From Archangium lansingense (lineage in GTDB: Bacteria > Myxococcota > Myxococcia > Myxococcales > Myxococcaceae), in assembly GCF_026626635.1 (NCBI RefSeq), contig NZ_JAPNKA010000001.1:5890001-5954000 (forward strand): DNA of 64,000 bases, read 5' to 3'. Position 1 is the stretch's first letter, and the number at the start of each line of letters is the position of its first letter. Positions 1 through 38,974 of the stretch are shown one piece after another. The position numbers were made by a program, and so were the translations under genes. The notes beneath the pieces are model-generated. The model was given only the letters and a program-made list of their open reading frames with translations. It ran no database searches and was not told the DNA's origin.

Positions 1-29913
<29,913 letters not shown>

Positions 29914-30299
29914 GGGGCTGGAAACTCCGTCGAGAAGATGTCGGGGGCGCGTGTGTCCGCGCTCTGCCCGAGCCCTCCAGCTTAGCCTTGCCGATCTGAC
30001 ACAGCCAACAGCGCTACAGGTGTGAAGGCCTTGCTCTTGTAGCCTCGTTTCCTCACGAAGAACTGCACTACGTCACCCTGTAAGGTTCTATTTTTGGTGA
30101 GAACCTCTAGGGTTATTCTCAACCGGCTGGATCTTGAGATCGCGGTAGTAAGGAGCTGCTGCTCGGGGGCAAGCGTGTCTGGTCGCCCTTCGTTCAGGCA
30201 GACGGAGTTGGGTTTCGGCCGTCTCGAAGCCTCCCTGAGCGCCTTGCTTTTGGCCAGGGAGGGGGGGCGTTCACAGATTGGCCCTGTGAGGAGCGCCTT
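29914..30299. promoter_or_regulatory. Divergent intergenic region with inverted repeat AGGTTCT-N10-AGAACCT
   Basis: This 386-bp region separates the NRPS (minus) and the cation ATPase (plus) and should hold both promoters. A perfect 7-bp inverted repeat lies at 30083-30089/30100-30106 with an AT-rich spacer. It is followed by GGTT (30111-30114) and AACC (30121-30124) half-sites, so alternative pairings are possible. The stretch 30020-30130 is AT-richer than its surroundings. I could not assign -35/-10 boxes with confidence, and no ORF here looks real. Confidence 0.5.
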
Positions 30300-33119
30300 A
30301 TGAATCCGAGTAAGCCAGCGTCCCAGTCGGTCTCCCCGCGGCCGCAAGACTCGCCCTGGCACGCCTTGCCGTCCGAGAGGGTGCTCGAGACCCTCCAGAC
30401 CCACGCTGAGGGGCTCTCTGAGTCCGAGGCCCGTGCTCGACTTGCGCGCCATGGCCCCAACGTGCTTCAGCACGTCTCCGGGGAGAGTCCGCTCAAGCTC
30501 CTGTGGCGCCAGGTGAACAGCCCGCTCATCTGGGTCCTGCTCGCGTCGGCCTCCCTGGCCATCGCCCTGGGCAAGTTGACGGATGGCCTCATCGTCCTCG
30601 CAGTGGTGGGGCTCAACACCCTGATCGGCTTCTTGCAGGAGTTCCGCGCGGGCAAGGCCATCGAGGCGCTCACGCAGATGGTGCCGGAGAACGCCACCGT
30701 CCTGCGCGATGGCCAGAAGCGGACGGCGCCCGCCGCCGAGCTCGTGCCCGGAGACGTGGTGCTGCTCGCCTCGGGCGATAAGGTTCCCGCGGACGTGCGG
30801 CTGCTCGCCGCGCGCAACCTCCAGGTGGAAGAAGCCGCGTTGACGGGTGAGTCCCTCCCCTCGGAGAAGCGCATGGGCGCCGTCGACGCGAGCGCGGGCG
30901 TGGGAGACCGCACGAACATGGCCTTTGGTGGCACCCACGTCACCTACGGCACAGGCACAGCGGTGGTGGTGGCCACCGGCGGTGCCACCGAGCTCGGCCG
31001 CATCTCCCAACTGCTGAGCGAGGCGGTGGACCTGCAGACGCCGCTGACGAAGGCGCTCGCCGTCATCAGCCGCTACCTCACCTACGCCATCCTCGTCATC
31101 TCCATCATCCTTTTGGCCGTGGGCCTGTTGCGCGGCTACGAGGTGGCCGAGTCGCTCCTGGCCGCCCTCACGCTGGCGGTGGCCGCCATCCCCGAGGGTC
31201 TGCCCGCCATCGTCACCATCGCCCTGGCCATTGGCGTGCAGTACATGGCCGCCCGCCGCGCCATCATCCGCAAGCTGCCCGCCGTGGAGACGCTGGGCAG
31301 CACCACCGTCATCTGCTCCGACAAGACGGGCACGCTCACCCGCAACGAGATGACGGTACAGGCGCTGTGGACGCCGGGTGGTGCCTGGTCCCTCTCGGGA
31401 GTGGGCTACTCACCCCAGGGCGAGCTGTGCCGCGAGGGGCAGCCTCCAGGCCCTCCGTCCGAGGACGCCCGCGAGTCGCTCGTGGCTGGCGCGCTCTGCA
31501 ATGACGCCTCGGTCCGTTCCAGGGATGGCTCCTGGGAGCTGACGGGCGATCCCACCGAGGGGGCGCTGCTCGTCGCCGCGGAGAAGGCGGGCCTGAAGGT
31601 GGACGAGCTGCGCGAGCGCCATCCCCGTGTGGATGCCATCCCCTTCGAGTCCGAGAATCAGTTCATGGCCACCCTCCACGAGGGCGGGAGGGACGGCCGC
31701 TTCATCCTCCTCAAGGGCGCTCCCGAGGTGGTGTTGCGCCGCTGCTCCCTGGGCGAGGGGCTCGACACCGGCAGGGTGCTCGCCGAGGTGGAGCGCCTGG
31801 CGTCGCGTGGCATGCGTGTGCTGGCCATGGCGAGCAAGCCCGTCGCGGCCTCGGACGGCTGCCTCCGGTTCGAAGACGTGGAGGGTGGTTTCCGGCTCCT
31901 GGGGCTCGAGGGGATGATCGATCCGCCGCGAGAGGAGGCCATCGACGCGGTGAAGCGCTGCCACACGGCGGGCATCACCGTGAAGATGATCACCGGCGAT
32001 CATGCAAAGACGGCGGAGGTCATTGGCGCGCAGCTCGGCATCCTCGAGGGGGGCCGGGTGGTGACGGGTGCTCAGCTCGCGGAGATGGACGAGGAGCAGC
32101 TGCGCGAGGTGGCCACGTCCTCCAACGTGTTCGCCCGCGTGGCGCCTGAGCACAAGCTGCGCCTGGTGCGCGCCCTCCAGAAGGAGGGGCACGTGGTGGC
32201 CATGACGGGAGATGGTGTCAACGACGCGCCCGCGCTCAAGCAGGCCAACATCGGCGTGGCCATGGGCATCACCGGCACGGCCGTATCCAAGGAGGCTGCC
32301 GACATCATCCTCACGGACGACAACTTCGCCTCCATCGCCGCGGCGGTAGAGGGTGGCCGGCGCGTCTACGACAACCTCATCAAATCGCTCGCCTTTGTGC
32401 TGCCCACCAACCTGGGGCTGGCCCTCATCCTCATCGTCGGCGTGGCCTTCTTCCCCATCATGCGGCTCGACGGTGAGGACGTTCCGTTGCTGGCCATGCT
32501 TCCCACTCAGTTGTTGTGGATCAACCTGGTAGCCACGGTAGCGCTCGCTCTGCCGCTGGCTTTCGAGGCCCGAGAGCCGGACGTGATGAATCGGCCTCCT
32601 CGCCACCCGGATGCGCCCGTGCTCAGTGGTTTCGTGGTGATGCGCACCCTGCTGGTCGCGGTGCTGATGTGTGCTGGCGCCACGGGACTGTTCCTCTGGG
32701 AGTACAACGCCGAGCTCGTACGCGTCGGTCACGCGCGGGCGCTCGCCGAGGCGCAGACCATGGCTGTCACCACGGTCATCATGTTTCAGATCTTCTACTT
32801 GCTGAACTGCCGTGCCCTGCGCGACTCCATCTTCCGCATTGGCCTCTTCAGCAACCCTGTCGTCTACGCCGGCATTGGGCTGCTGGTGCTGCTGCAACTC
32901 GGGTTCATCTACTTGCCCTTCATGCAGGCGGTGTTCGATACCGCGCCGCTGACGCTCGAGGCGCTGGGGTTGTGTGCCCTGGTGGGTGCCGCTGTGGTGC
33001 CCGTCATTGGTGTAGAAAAGTGGTGGCGCTCGCGGCGCGCCCGGCGAGACCGAGACAGGGAGCAGGAGCCTCGTGGCCGGTTCGGGTTGCGGATTCCTCG
33101 TCGCGCGACAGTGGGGTAG
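30300..33119 (+). CDS. P2-type cation-transporting ATPase
   Basis: This is an inner-membrane P-type ATPase of 939 residues that pumps a cation at the cost of ATP. It has an N-terminal cation ATPase domain, TGES in the actuator domain, PEGLPA in membrane segment 4, the phosphorylation motif DKTGT (Asp341), KGAPE in the nucleotide domain, and MITGD and TGDGVNDAP (near 636) in the hinge. The C-terminal segments contain LLWINLVAT, where Ca-ATPases usually read NLVTD. The overall type is Ca/Na pump-like (PMR1/CtpF-like); the ion is not certain. The ATG at 30300 has GAGGAG six bases upstream. It is divergent from the NRPS, and a link to it is only conjecture. Confidence 0.93.
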   Translation: MNPSKPASQSVSPRPQDSPWHALPSERVLETLQTHAEGLSESEARARLARHGPNVLQHVSGESPLKLLWRQVNSPLIWVLLASASLAIALGKLTDGLIVLAVVGLNTLIGFLQEFRAGKAIEALTQMVPENATVLRDGQKRTAPAAELVPGDVVLLASGDKVPADVRLLAARNLQVEEAALTGESLPSEKRMGAVDASAGVGDRTNMAFGGTHVTYGTGTAVVVATGGATELGRISQLLSEAVDLQTPLTKALAVISRYLTYAILVISIILLAVGLLRGYEVAESLLAALTLAVAAIPEGLPAIVTIALAIGVQYMAARRAIIRKLPAVETLGSTTVICSDKTGTLTRNEMTVQALWTPGGAWSLSGVGYSPQGELCREGQPPGPPSEDARESLVAGALCNDASVRSRDGSWELTGDPTEGALLVAAEKAGLKVDELRERHPRVDAIPFESENQFMATLHEGGRDGRFILLKGAPEVVLRRCSLGEGLDTGRVLAEVERLASRGMRVLAMASKPVAASDGCLRFEDVEGGFRLLGLEGMIDPPREEAIDAVKRCHTAGITVKMITGDHAKTAEVIGAQLGILEGGRVVTGAQLAEMDEEQLREVATSSNVFARVAPEHKLRLVRALQKEGHVVAMTGDGVNDAPALKQANIGVAMGITGTAVSKEAADIILTDDNFASIAAAVEGGRRVYDNLIKSLAFVLPTNLGLALILIVGVAFFPIMRLDGEDVPLLAMLPTQLLWINLVATVALALPLAFEAREPDVMNRPPRHPDAPVLSGFVVMRTLLVAVLMCAGATGLFLWEYNAELVRVGHARALAEAQTMAVTTVIMFQIFYLLNCRALRDSIFRIGLFSNPVVYAGIGLLVLLQLGFIYLPFMQAVFDTAPLTLEALGLCALVGAAVVPVIGVEKWWRSRRARRDRDREQEPRGRFGLRIPRRATVG

Positions 33120-33170
33120 TCACCTGCGAGGTTAAAGAAGCACTTGGTATATAAAGTAATCAAATCGTAG

Positions 33171-33202
33171 GAGCCCCCTGGGTTGCTTCCCGGGTGGGCC
33201 TC
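33171..33202 (+). terminator. Stem-loop between ATPase and signalling operon
   Basis: An imperfect hairpin pairs GAGCCCCCTGGG with CCCGGGTGGGCCTC across a TTGCTT loop. It has no U-tract. It may end the ATPase transcript. Alternatively it lies in the leader of the following operon, because the AT-rich stretch just before it (33144-33165, TATATAAAGTAAT) looks like a possible promoter. Confidence 0.35.
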
Positions 33203-33261
33203 TCATCTACTGACTTCACAAGGTCTCCCCCCACCTCGCCCCCCTCTTGCGGCTTCCCCTC

Positions 33262-33726
33262 ATGTCGGCGCTGAAACGCATCCTGCTGGTCGAAGACAGT
33301 GAAAACGATGTCACCCTCATCTTGGCCGCTTTCGCCGAGGCTCACCTCGCGGACAAGGTGGTCGTGGCGAACGATGGCCAGGAGGCACTCGACTACCTGT
33401 ACCGGCAGGGCTCTCACTCTGGACGTCCGGCGGAGAATCCGGCGGTGGTGCTCCTGGATCTGAAGCTGCCGCGGGTGGACGGGTTGCAGGTGCTGGGCAG
33501 GATGAAGAGTGATCCAGACCTGAAGCTGGTTCCGGTGGTGATGTTCACCTCGAGCCGTGAGGAGGTGGACCTCGTGCGCTCCTACAGTCTGGGAGCGAAT
33601 GCCTACGTCATCAAGCCCGTCTCCTTCCTGGAGCTCGAGTCCGCGCTCGAGGGGCTGCGCGTCTTCTGGACCCAGGTGAATGAGCCTCCGCCGGATACGG
33701 CGTCCGTCCTGAAGGGGGGCGAATGA
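33262..33726 (+). CDS. CheY-like single-domain response regulator (Rcp1-like)
   Basis: This is a stand-alone receiver domain of 154 residues. It has the acidic pocket (LLVEDSENDV), phospho-acceptor Asp66 in VVLLDLKLP, the switch Thr in MFTSS, and Lys118 in YVIKPVS. The spacing resembles regulators that partner phytochrome-like or PAS kinases. It has no output domain, so it probably relays phosphate or acts by protein contact. I chose the ATG at 33262; a TTG at 33247 is in frame, and neither start has a good ribosome site. Its stop overlaps the start of the next gene (ATGA), so expression is coupled to the kinases downstream. Confidence 0.9.
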   Translation: MSALKRILLVEDSENDVTLILAAFAEAHLADKVVVANDGQEALDYLYRQGSHSGRPAENPAVVLLDLKLPRVDGLQVLGRMKSDPDLKLVPVVMFTSSREEVDLVRSYSLGANAYVIKPVSFLELESALEGLRVFWTQVNEPPPDTASVLKGGE

Positions 33727-35282
33727 GCCTTCCCCATACCGAGGGGTCTCCTCCGGACGTGGGGGACCGGACACGGCCTCCGTTGCGCGTGCTCCTGCTG
33801 GAGGATGATCCGCTCGACGCCGAGCTCATCCAGGCGCGGCTGGAGCGGGACGGGCTCAGCGTGGCGCTCTCCCGCGTGGACTCGGATGGCTCCTTCACCC
33901 AGGCCCTGGCCGATCACGGCCACGAGCTCATTCTCGCGGACTACAACATCCCGGGATTCGGCGGCACTCGGGCGTTGGAGCTGGCTCGCCACGCCCGGCC
34001 GCAGCTCCCGTTCATCTTCGTGTCGGGGGCGCTGGGCGAGGAGCGCGCCATCGAGCTGATGAAGCTGGGCGCCACCGACTATGTCCTCAAGGGGCGCCTG
34101 GAGCGCCTGGTTCCGAGTGTCCAGCGTGCCCTGCGGGAGGCTCGCGAGAGCGCCGAGCGCCTGCAGGCCGAGCAGCGCCTGCGTGAGAGCGAGGAGCGCT
34201 ACCGGCTGGCCATGCGGGCCACCCGGGACTCGCTCTGGGACTGGGATGTGAGGGCGGGCCGGATCACCCGGAACGATGGCCTCAGGGAGCAGTTCGGCTA
34301 CAGCGTGCGCGAGCTGGATGTCGCCGGGGAGTGGTGGCTCAAGGCCGTCCACCCGGAGGATCTCGGGCGGGTGCTACACGGCCTCCAGACCGCCGTCCAA
34401 TCTCCCGGAGTGGACCGGTGGGAGGACGAATACCGCCTGCGCCGCAAGGACGGGAGCTATGCCACGGTGTCGGACCACGGCTTCGTCGTCCGGGACGAGC
34501 ACGGCCGGGCCACCCGGATGGTGGGGGCCACGCAGGACGTGACGGAGCGCCGGGCCGCCGAGGCCGAGGCGCGTCAACATGCCGAGTTCGCCCAGCAGCT
34601 CATCGGCATCGTGTCCCATGATCTGCGCAACCCCCTGGGGGCCATCTCCCTGAGCGCCTCGGGGCTCATGAACCACGCGGGCCTGGACGAGCGCAACGCC
34701 TTCTATGCTCGCCTCATCTTCACCAGTGCGGAGCGTGCCACCCGCATGGTGCGCGACCTGCTCGACTTCACCCGGGCGCGCCTCGGCGGTGGCATCCCGC
34801 TGCAGCGCAGGGCCGTGGATTTGTACGCGCTCGTCCGGCAGGTGCTGCAGGAGGTGGGGCTGAACCACTCTGGGCGGGAGATTCGCGAGCACTACCAGGA
34901 CGCGGGCAGGGGCCTATGGGACGCGGACCGGCTGGCGCAGGTGTTGAGCAACCTGGTGAGCAATGCCCTTCAGTACTCTCCCAATGAGGGGCACGTCACG
35001 GTCTCGGTGGTGGGCGAGGCGGAGGCCGTATGGCTCAAGGTTCACAACATCGGCGACCCCATCCCTGACGGGCTGCTCGGCCGCCTCTTCGAGCCCTTGC
35101 AGCGTGGCGAGGAGTCCCCCGACAACTCCCGTCGCAGCATCGGGTTGGGCCTCTACATCGTGGATCAGATCGTCCGGGCTCATGGTGGCACCGTGGGCGT
35201 GCGCTCCTCCTCGGAAGAGGGCACCACTTTCCAGATTCACCTGCCGCGAATGCCTCCCTCTGTTCCAGGACGTGAAGGATGA
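33723..35282 (+). CDS. Hybrid sensor kinase: REC-PAS-HisKA-HATPase
   Basis: A 519-residue soluble histidine kinase. An N-terminal receiver (residues about 20-140, phospho-acceptor Asp73 in ILADYNIPG) is followed by a PAS/PAC sensor (about 155-280), a HisKA domain with His299 in IVSHDLRNP, and an HATPase with NLVSNALQYSP and GLGLYIVDQIV. It has no membrane segments, so the signal is cytoplasmic or comes through its receiver. It overlaps the regulator upstream and the kinase downstream by four bases each (ATGA), so the three are probably one transcriptional and translational unit. Confidence 0.93.
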   Translation: MSLPHTEGSPPDVGDRTRPPLRVLLLEDDPLDAELIQARLERDGLSVALSRVDSDGSFTQALADHGHELILADYNIPGFGGTRALELARHARPQLPFIFVSGALGEERAIELMKLGATDYVLKGRLERLVPSVQRALREARESAERLQAEQRLRESEERYRLAMRATRDSLWDWDVRAGRITRNDGLREQFGYSVRELDVAGEWWLKAVHPEDLGRVLHGLQTAVQSPGVDRWEDEYRLRRKDGSYATVSDHGFVVRDEHGRATRMVGATQDVTERRAAEAEARQHAEFAQQLIGIVSHDLRNPLGAISLSASGLMNHAGLDERNAFYARLIFTSAERATRMVRDLLDFTRARLGGGIPLQRRAVDLYALVRQVLQEVGLNHSGREIREHYQDAGRGLWDADRLAQVLSNLVSNALQYSPNEGHVTVSVVGEAEAVWLKVHNIGDPIPDGLLGRLFEPLQRGEESPDNSRRSIGLGLYIVDQIVRAHGGTVGVRSSSEEGTTFQIHLPRMPPSVPGREG

Positions 35283-37939
35283 AGACCCCCCAGTTCTTCT
35301 CCGACGTGAGCCACGAGCTGCGCACTCACCTGGCGCTCATCTTGGGGCCCGCGGAGGCCCTGCTCGCGCACGGGCACAACCTCACCGGAGTCCAGCGGCG
35401 GGACTTGGACGTCATGCGCCGCAACGCCCTCCTCCTGCTCAGGCACATCGATGATCTGCTCGATATTGCCCGGATGGACGTGGGGCGCATGAAGTTGGCG
35501 TATGCCGAGGTGGAGCTGGCGTCGCTGGTGCGCGAGGTAGCCCGGCACTTCGAGCCCCTGGCGAGTCAGCGGCACATCTCCTTCGTCGTGGACGCGCCCG
35601 TGCTCCTCTCCATCGAGGTGGATGTGGAGAAGCTGGAGCGGGTGGTGCTCCACCTGCTGTCCCATGCCTTCAAGTCCACCCCGGATGGTGGATCCATCCG
35701 CGTGGTGGTGGGCGGAAAGCCCGGAGAGCGGGCGCGGTTGGAGGTGGAGGGCACGGGATCCGAGCGCACGCGTGGCGTCGAGGGCAGGGAGCTTGGCCTG
35801 TCCCTCGTGCGGGACTTCATCGAGCTGCACGGTGGGCAAGTCCAGGTGACGGAGGTGCCGAGCGGCGGCGCGCTCTTCCAGGTGGAGTTGCCATGCCAGG
35901 CTCCCGAGGGGACGCAGGTGACACGGCATGCTCCGGAGGAGGAGTGGGGGCTCGAGGCGGGTCTGGCGCTGCGCAGCACCTTGGAGGAGCTCACCCCCCC
36001 TGCACCGGAGCGAGTCCACGAGGCGGTGGCGGCCCAGGCGGATGGCGCGGATGACACTTCGCGCCCCTCCGTGCTGGTGGTGAAGGACAACGCGGATCTC
36101 CACCGCTTCATGGTGGAGGCGCTCCAGGACGATTACCGCGTCATCTCGGCCTTCAATGGCCAGGAGGCGCTGGAGAAGGCTCGCTCGCTCCGGCCGGATC
36201 TCATCCTCACCGGCATCCAGCTCCCGCACCTGAGCGGTGATGCCTTGGTGACCGCGCTGCGCCAGGAGGAGTCGCTCGAGCGGGTGCCCATCGTGGTGTT
36301 GTCCACCCGAGATGACGAGGCGCTCAAGCTGAAGCTGCTGCGCGAGGGGGCCCAGGACTATCTGGTGAAGCCCTTCTCCGCCGAAGAGGTGCGGGTACGC
36401 GTGCGCAACCTCCTCCAGCTCAAGCACGTCCGGGAGGAGCTGGAGCGGCGCAACCTCGAGCTGGAGCGGCTCTGGGGGCGGGAGGAGGCGCACTACCGGG
36501 CCATTCTCGATGCGTCTCCGGCCGTCATCTACGTCAAGGACGTTCAGGGCCGCTACCTGCTGGTCAACAATGCCTTCGAGGCCTTCCTGCGCCGCAATCG
36601 CGAGGACATTCTCGGCAGGACGGATGAGCAGCTCTACATTCCGGAGCTTGCCGCGGTGTTCCGCCGAAATGACGTGGAAGTGCTGCGCCGTAGGGTTCCC
36701 ATGGAGATGGAGGAGCTGGCGCCCCACGTGGACGGGCTGCACAACTACTGGTCCGTCAAGTTCCCGCTCCTGGACACGTCGGGCCGGCCCTACGCCCTGG
36801 GCGGCATCTCCACCGACATCACCCTCCAGAAGCGTGCGGAGGAGGAGCGTGATCGCTTCTTCCAACTGGCGCCGGACATGTTCTGCATCGCGGGCCTGGA
36901 TGCCTACTTCAAGCGCGTCAACCCAGCCTTCACGCGCGTGCTGGGCTGGAGCGAGGAGGAACTGCTCGCCCGACCCTTTCTGGACCTCATCCACCCGGAG
37001 GACCGGGAGCGGACGAACCACGAGCTGGCGGAGATCGGGCAGGGCGCGCATGCCCTCCAATTCGAGAACCGTTACCAGTGCAAGAACGGCACCTGGCGAT
37101 GGCTGTCCTGGACGACCGCTCCCGCGACTCCCGAGGGCATGATCTACGCCGCCGCGCGTGACATCACCGTGCAGCGCGAGGTGCAGGAGGCGGTGCACCA
37201 GCTCAACCACCAGTTGGAAAAGCGTGTGAGCGAGCGGACCCGGCAGCTCGAGGAGGCCAACCGGGAGCTCGAGTCCTTCAGCTACACGGTGAGCCATGAT
37301 CTGCGCGCGCCCCTGCGCCACATCACCGGTTTCGTCGAGCTCCTCGAGCGTCATGCCCGCGGTAGCCTGGATGCCAAGGCCCAGGGCTACGTGCGAACCA
37401 TCGCCTCGTCGGCGCAGCGGGGTGGTCAGCTCGTGGACGATCTGCTCGCCTTCAGCCGCATGGGCCGGGTGGAGATGCGCCAGTCGCGCATTGAGCTGGA
37501 GCCTCTGGTGGCGGAGGTGTGGGAGGAGCTCGCGCCAGAGCGCGAGGGCCGTCAGGTTGTCCTGCAGATGGGGCCGATGCCGGAGGCTCGGGGAGATCCC
37601 GCCATGCTGCGGCTCGTCTTCAAGAACCTGCTCGGCAACGCGGTGAAGTACACGCGCCCGAGACCGGAGGCCCGGGTGGAGATAGCGGCCGAGCAGGGTG
37701 AAGGCGGCCTCGTCGTCCACGTGAAGGACAACGGCGTGGGCTTCGACATGGCGTACGAGGACAAGCTGTTTGGCGTCTTCCAGCGGCTACACCGGGCCAG
37801 CGAGTTCGAGGGCACCGGTATTGGCCTGGCTCACGTGAGGCGCATCATCACGCGCCACGGGGGCCGCACCTGGGCGGTAGGAACCGTGGGGCAGGGGGCC
37901 ACCTTCTCCTTCTCCCTGCCGGCGGCTCCCTCCGCCTGA
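35279..37939 (+). CDS. Multidomain sensor kinase with degenerate N-terminal kinase-receiver half
   Basis: An 886-residue protein. It starts directly at a HisKA motif (VSHELRTHLA, His12), followed by an ATPase-like domain in which the N-box Asn is replaced (HLLSHAFK) and no clear G-box is seen. A receiver at about 262-385 has lost its phospho-acceptor (Gly312 in LILTGIQLP) and part of the acidic pocket (VVKDN, Lys269), while Lys364 remains. Two PAS domains (about 395-645) and a complete second kinase follow, with His673 in VSHDLRAPL, NLLGNAVKY, DNGVGFD and GTGIGLA. The C-terminal half should be active; the front half is probably a docking or regulatory module (inference). It is the last gene of the operon and ends 6 bp from the convergent hydrolase gene. 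Confidence 0.9.
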   Translation: MKTPQFFSDVSHELRTHLALILGPAEALLAHGHNLTGVQRRDLDVMRRNALLLLRHIDDLLDIARMDVGRMKLAYAEVELASLVREVARHFEPLASQRHISFVVDAPVLLSIEVDVEKLERVVLHLLSHAFKSTPDGGSIRVVVGGKPGERARLEVEGTGSERTRGVEGRELGLSLVRDFIELHGGQVQVTEVPSGGALFQVELPCQAPEGTQVTRHAPEEEWGLEAGLALRSTLEELTPPAPERVHEAVAAQADGADDTSRPSVLVVKDNADLHRFMVEALQDDYRVISAFNGQEALEKARSLRPDLILTGIQLPHLSGDALVTALRQEESLERVPIVVLSTRDDEALKLKLLREGAQDYLVKPFSAEEVRVRVRNLLQLKHVREELERRNLELERLWGREEAHYRAILDASPAVIYVKDVQGRYLLVNNAFEAFLRRNREDILGRTDEQLYIPELAAVFRRNDVEVLRRRVPMEMEELAPHVDGLHNYWSVKFPLLDTSGRPYALGGISTDITLQKRAEEERDRFFQLAPDMFCIAGLDAYFKRVNPAFTRVLGWSEEELLARPFLDLIHPEDRERTNHELAEIGQGAHALQFENRYQCKNGTWRWLSWTTAPATPEGMIYAAARDITVQREVQEAVHQLNHQLEKRVSERTRQLEEANRELESFSYTVSHDLRAPLRHITGFVELLERHARGSLDAKAQGYVRTIASSAQRGGQLVDDLLAFSRMGRVEMRQSRIELEPLVAEVWEELAPEREGRQVVLQMGPMPEARGDPAMLRLVFKNLLGNAVKYTRPRPEARVEIAAEQGEGGLVVHVKDNGVGFDMAYEDKLFGVFQRLHRASEFEGTGIGLAHVRRIITRHGGRTWAVGTVGQGATFSFSLPAAPSA

Positions 37940-37945
37940 GCTGTC

Positions 37946-38860
37946 TCAGCCGCGGTGCTGGCCGAGCCACTCCACCAGGAGCCGGTTGACCTCGGCCGGC
38001 TTCTCCTGGTGCAGGAAGTGCCCCGCGCCCTGGATGCGCTCGGTGCGCAGGCCCTTCGGGAAGCTCTCCGGCTTCACCCGATCGAACAGATGCGTGCCGA
38101 CGCAGCCGTCCCTGGCTCCGGTGAGCGCGAGCGTGGGCACGAGCACGGGTTTGAAGAGCAGCTTCTGGGTGCGCCAGTTCGCCGGGCTGTAGAACCTGTA
38201 GAAGTCGCGGTAGTAGCCGAGGGCCGCGCGGGCCACGCCGGGTTGCCGGAACGTCCGCTTGAGCGCCTCCATCTCCTCGGCGGGCCACTGCCAACCGGGG
38301 GACCAGTCGCGCCAGAGCTTCTCGATGAACTGGAAGTCGTTCCAGCGCACCACGGCGTCCGACACGCCCCGGAGCTGGAAGAACAAGCTGTACCAGGAGT
38401 TGCGGAGCTGCTCCCGGTCCGTGAGCAGGCCCGACATGGCGTCCGGGGTGTAGGGCACCGCCAGCGTGGCCAGTGAGTGGAAGCGCTCGGGCGCCATCGC
38501 CGTGACGGCGAAGCCGATCAGCGCGCCCCAGTCGTGTCCCACGAGATGCACCTTGCGCACGCCCAACTGCTCCATCCACCCGAGCACGTCCTCCGCGAGC
38601 GAGGCGAGGTGGTAGTTTCTCCCGCGCGGTTGTGACGAGGGCTCGTAGCCGCGGAGCGTCGGGACGATGACGCGGTAGCCGGCCTCGGCCAGCACCGGCA
38701 TCTGCTCGCGGAAGGAGCGGGCGTGGTCGGGGAAGCCGTGGAGGCAGAAGACGACCTCCGGTCCCTCTCCCATCTCCATGGCGGAGAACTTCAGCTCGTT
38801 GGCGCGAAGGGTCAGCCCCTTCAGCGCGGGGCCCTGCTCGGCCTTGCGCAGCGTTTCCAT
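37946..38860 (-). CDS. Alpha/beta-hydrolase, epoxide-hydrolase-like
   Basis: A 304-residue cytoplasmic alpha/beta-hydrolase. It shows the oxyanion motif HGFPD, a nucleophile elbow GHDWGA with Asp as nucleophile (as in epoxide hydrolases and haloalkane dehalogenases rather than Ser esterases), the acid-bearing GARDGC, and the catalytic His in GAGHFLHQEKP. The cap region lies at about 145-225. The physiological substrate is unknown. The gene converges on the kinase operon and diverges from the ECF sigma gene. Confidence 0.9.
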   Translation of the reverse strand: METLRKAEQGPALKGLTLRANELKFSAMEMGEGPEVVFCLHGFPDHARSFREQMPVLAEAGYRVIVPTLRGYEPSSQPRGRNYHLASLAEDVLGWMEQLGVRKVHLVGHDWGALIGFAVTAMAPERFHSLATLAVPYTPDAMSGLLTDREQLRNSWYSLFFQLRGVSDAVVRWNDFQFIEKLWRDWSPGWQWPAEEMEALKRTFRQPGVARAALGYYRDFYRFYSPANWRTQKLLFKPVLVPTLALTGARDGCVGTHLFDRVKPESFPKGLRTERIQGAGHFLHQEKPAEVNRLLVEWLGQHRG

Positions 38861-38974
38861 GTATCCCCCCGGGGATGCTTCAAGTTGTGACGCGACATGT
38901 CATGCCCTGATAGCAAGGGGCCTGGCAACCGCTTTCTTTCAAGGCGCGGAAACGTTTTTTGGGGTGGTTCGTAC

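Noticed and set aside
29982..31010. 342-codon minus-strand ORF across the intergenic region and ATPase start
   Set aside because: Most of it lies antisense to the ATPase, its composition is unnatural, and it has no recognisable domain.
31410..32897. 495-codon minus-strand ORF inside the ATPase gene
   Set aside because: It is His/Arg-rich shadow sequence opposite clear ATPase motifs.
35237..37720. 827-codon minus-strand ORF opposite the second kinase
   Set aside because: It is antisense to well-defined PAS and kinase motifs and has no domain of its own.
38924..38951. Possible ECF-type autoregulated promoter (GGCAACC, then CGGAAACG about 16 bases on)
   Set aside because: The match is too loose and there is no second copy in the window to compare, so it is mentioned only under the sigma factor.
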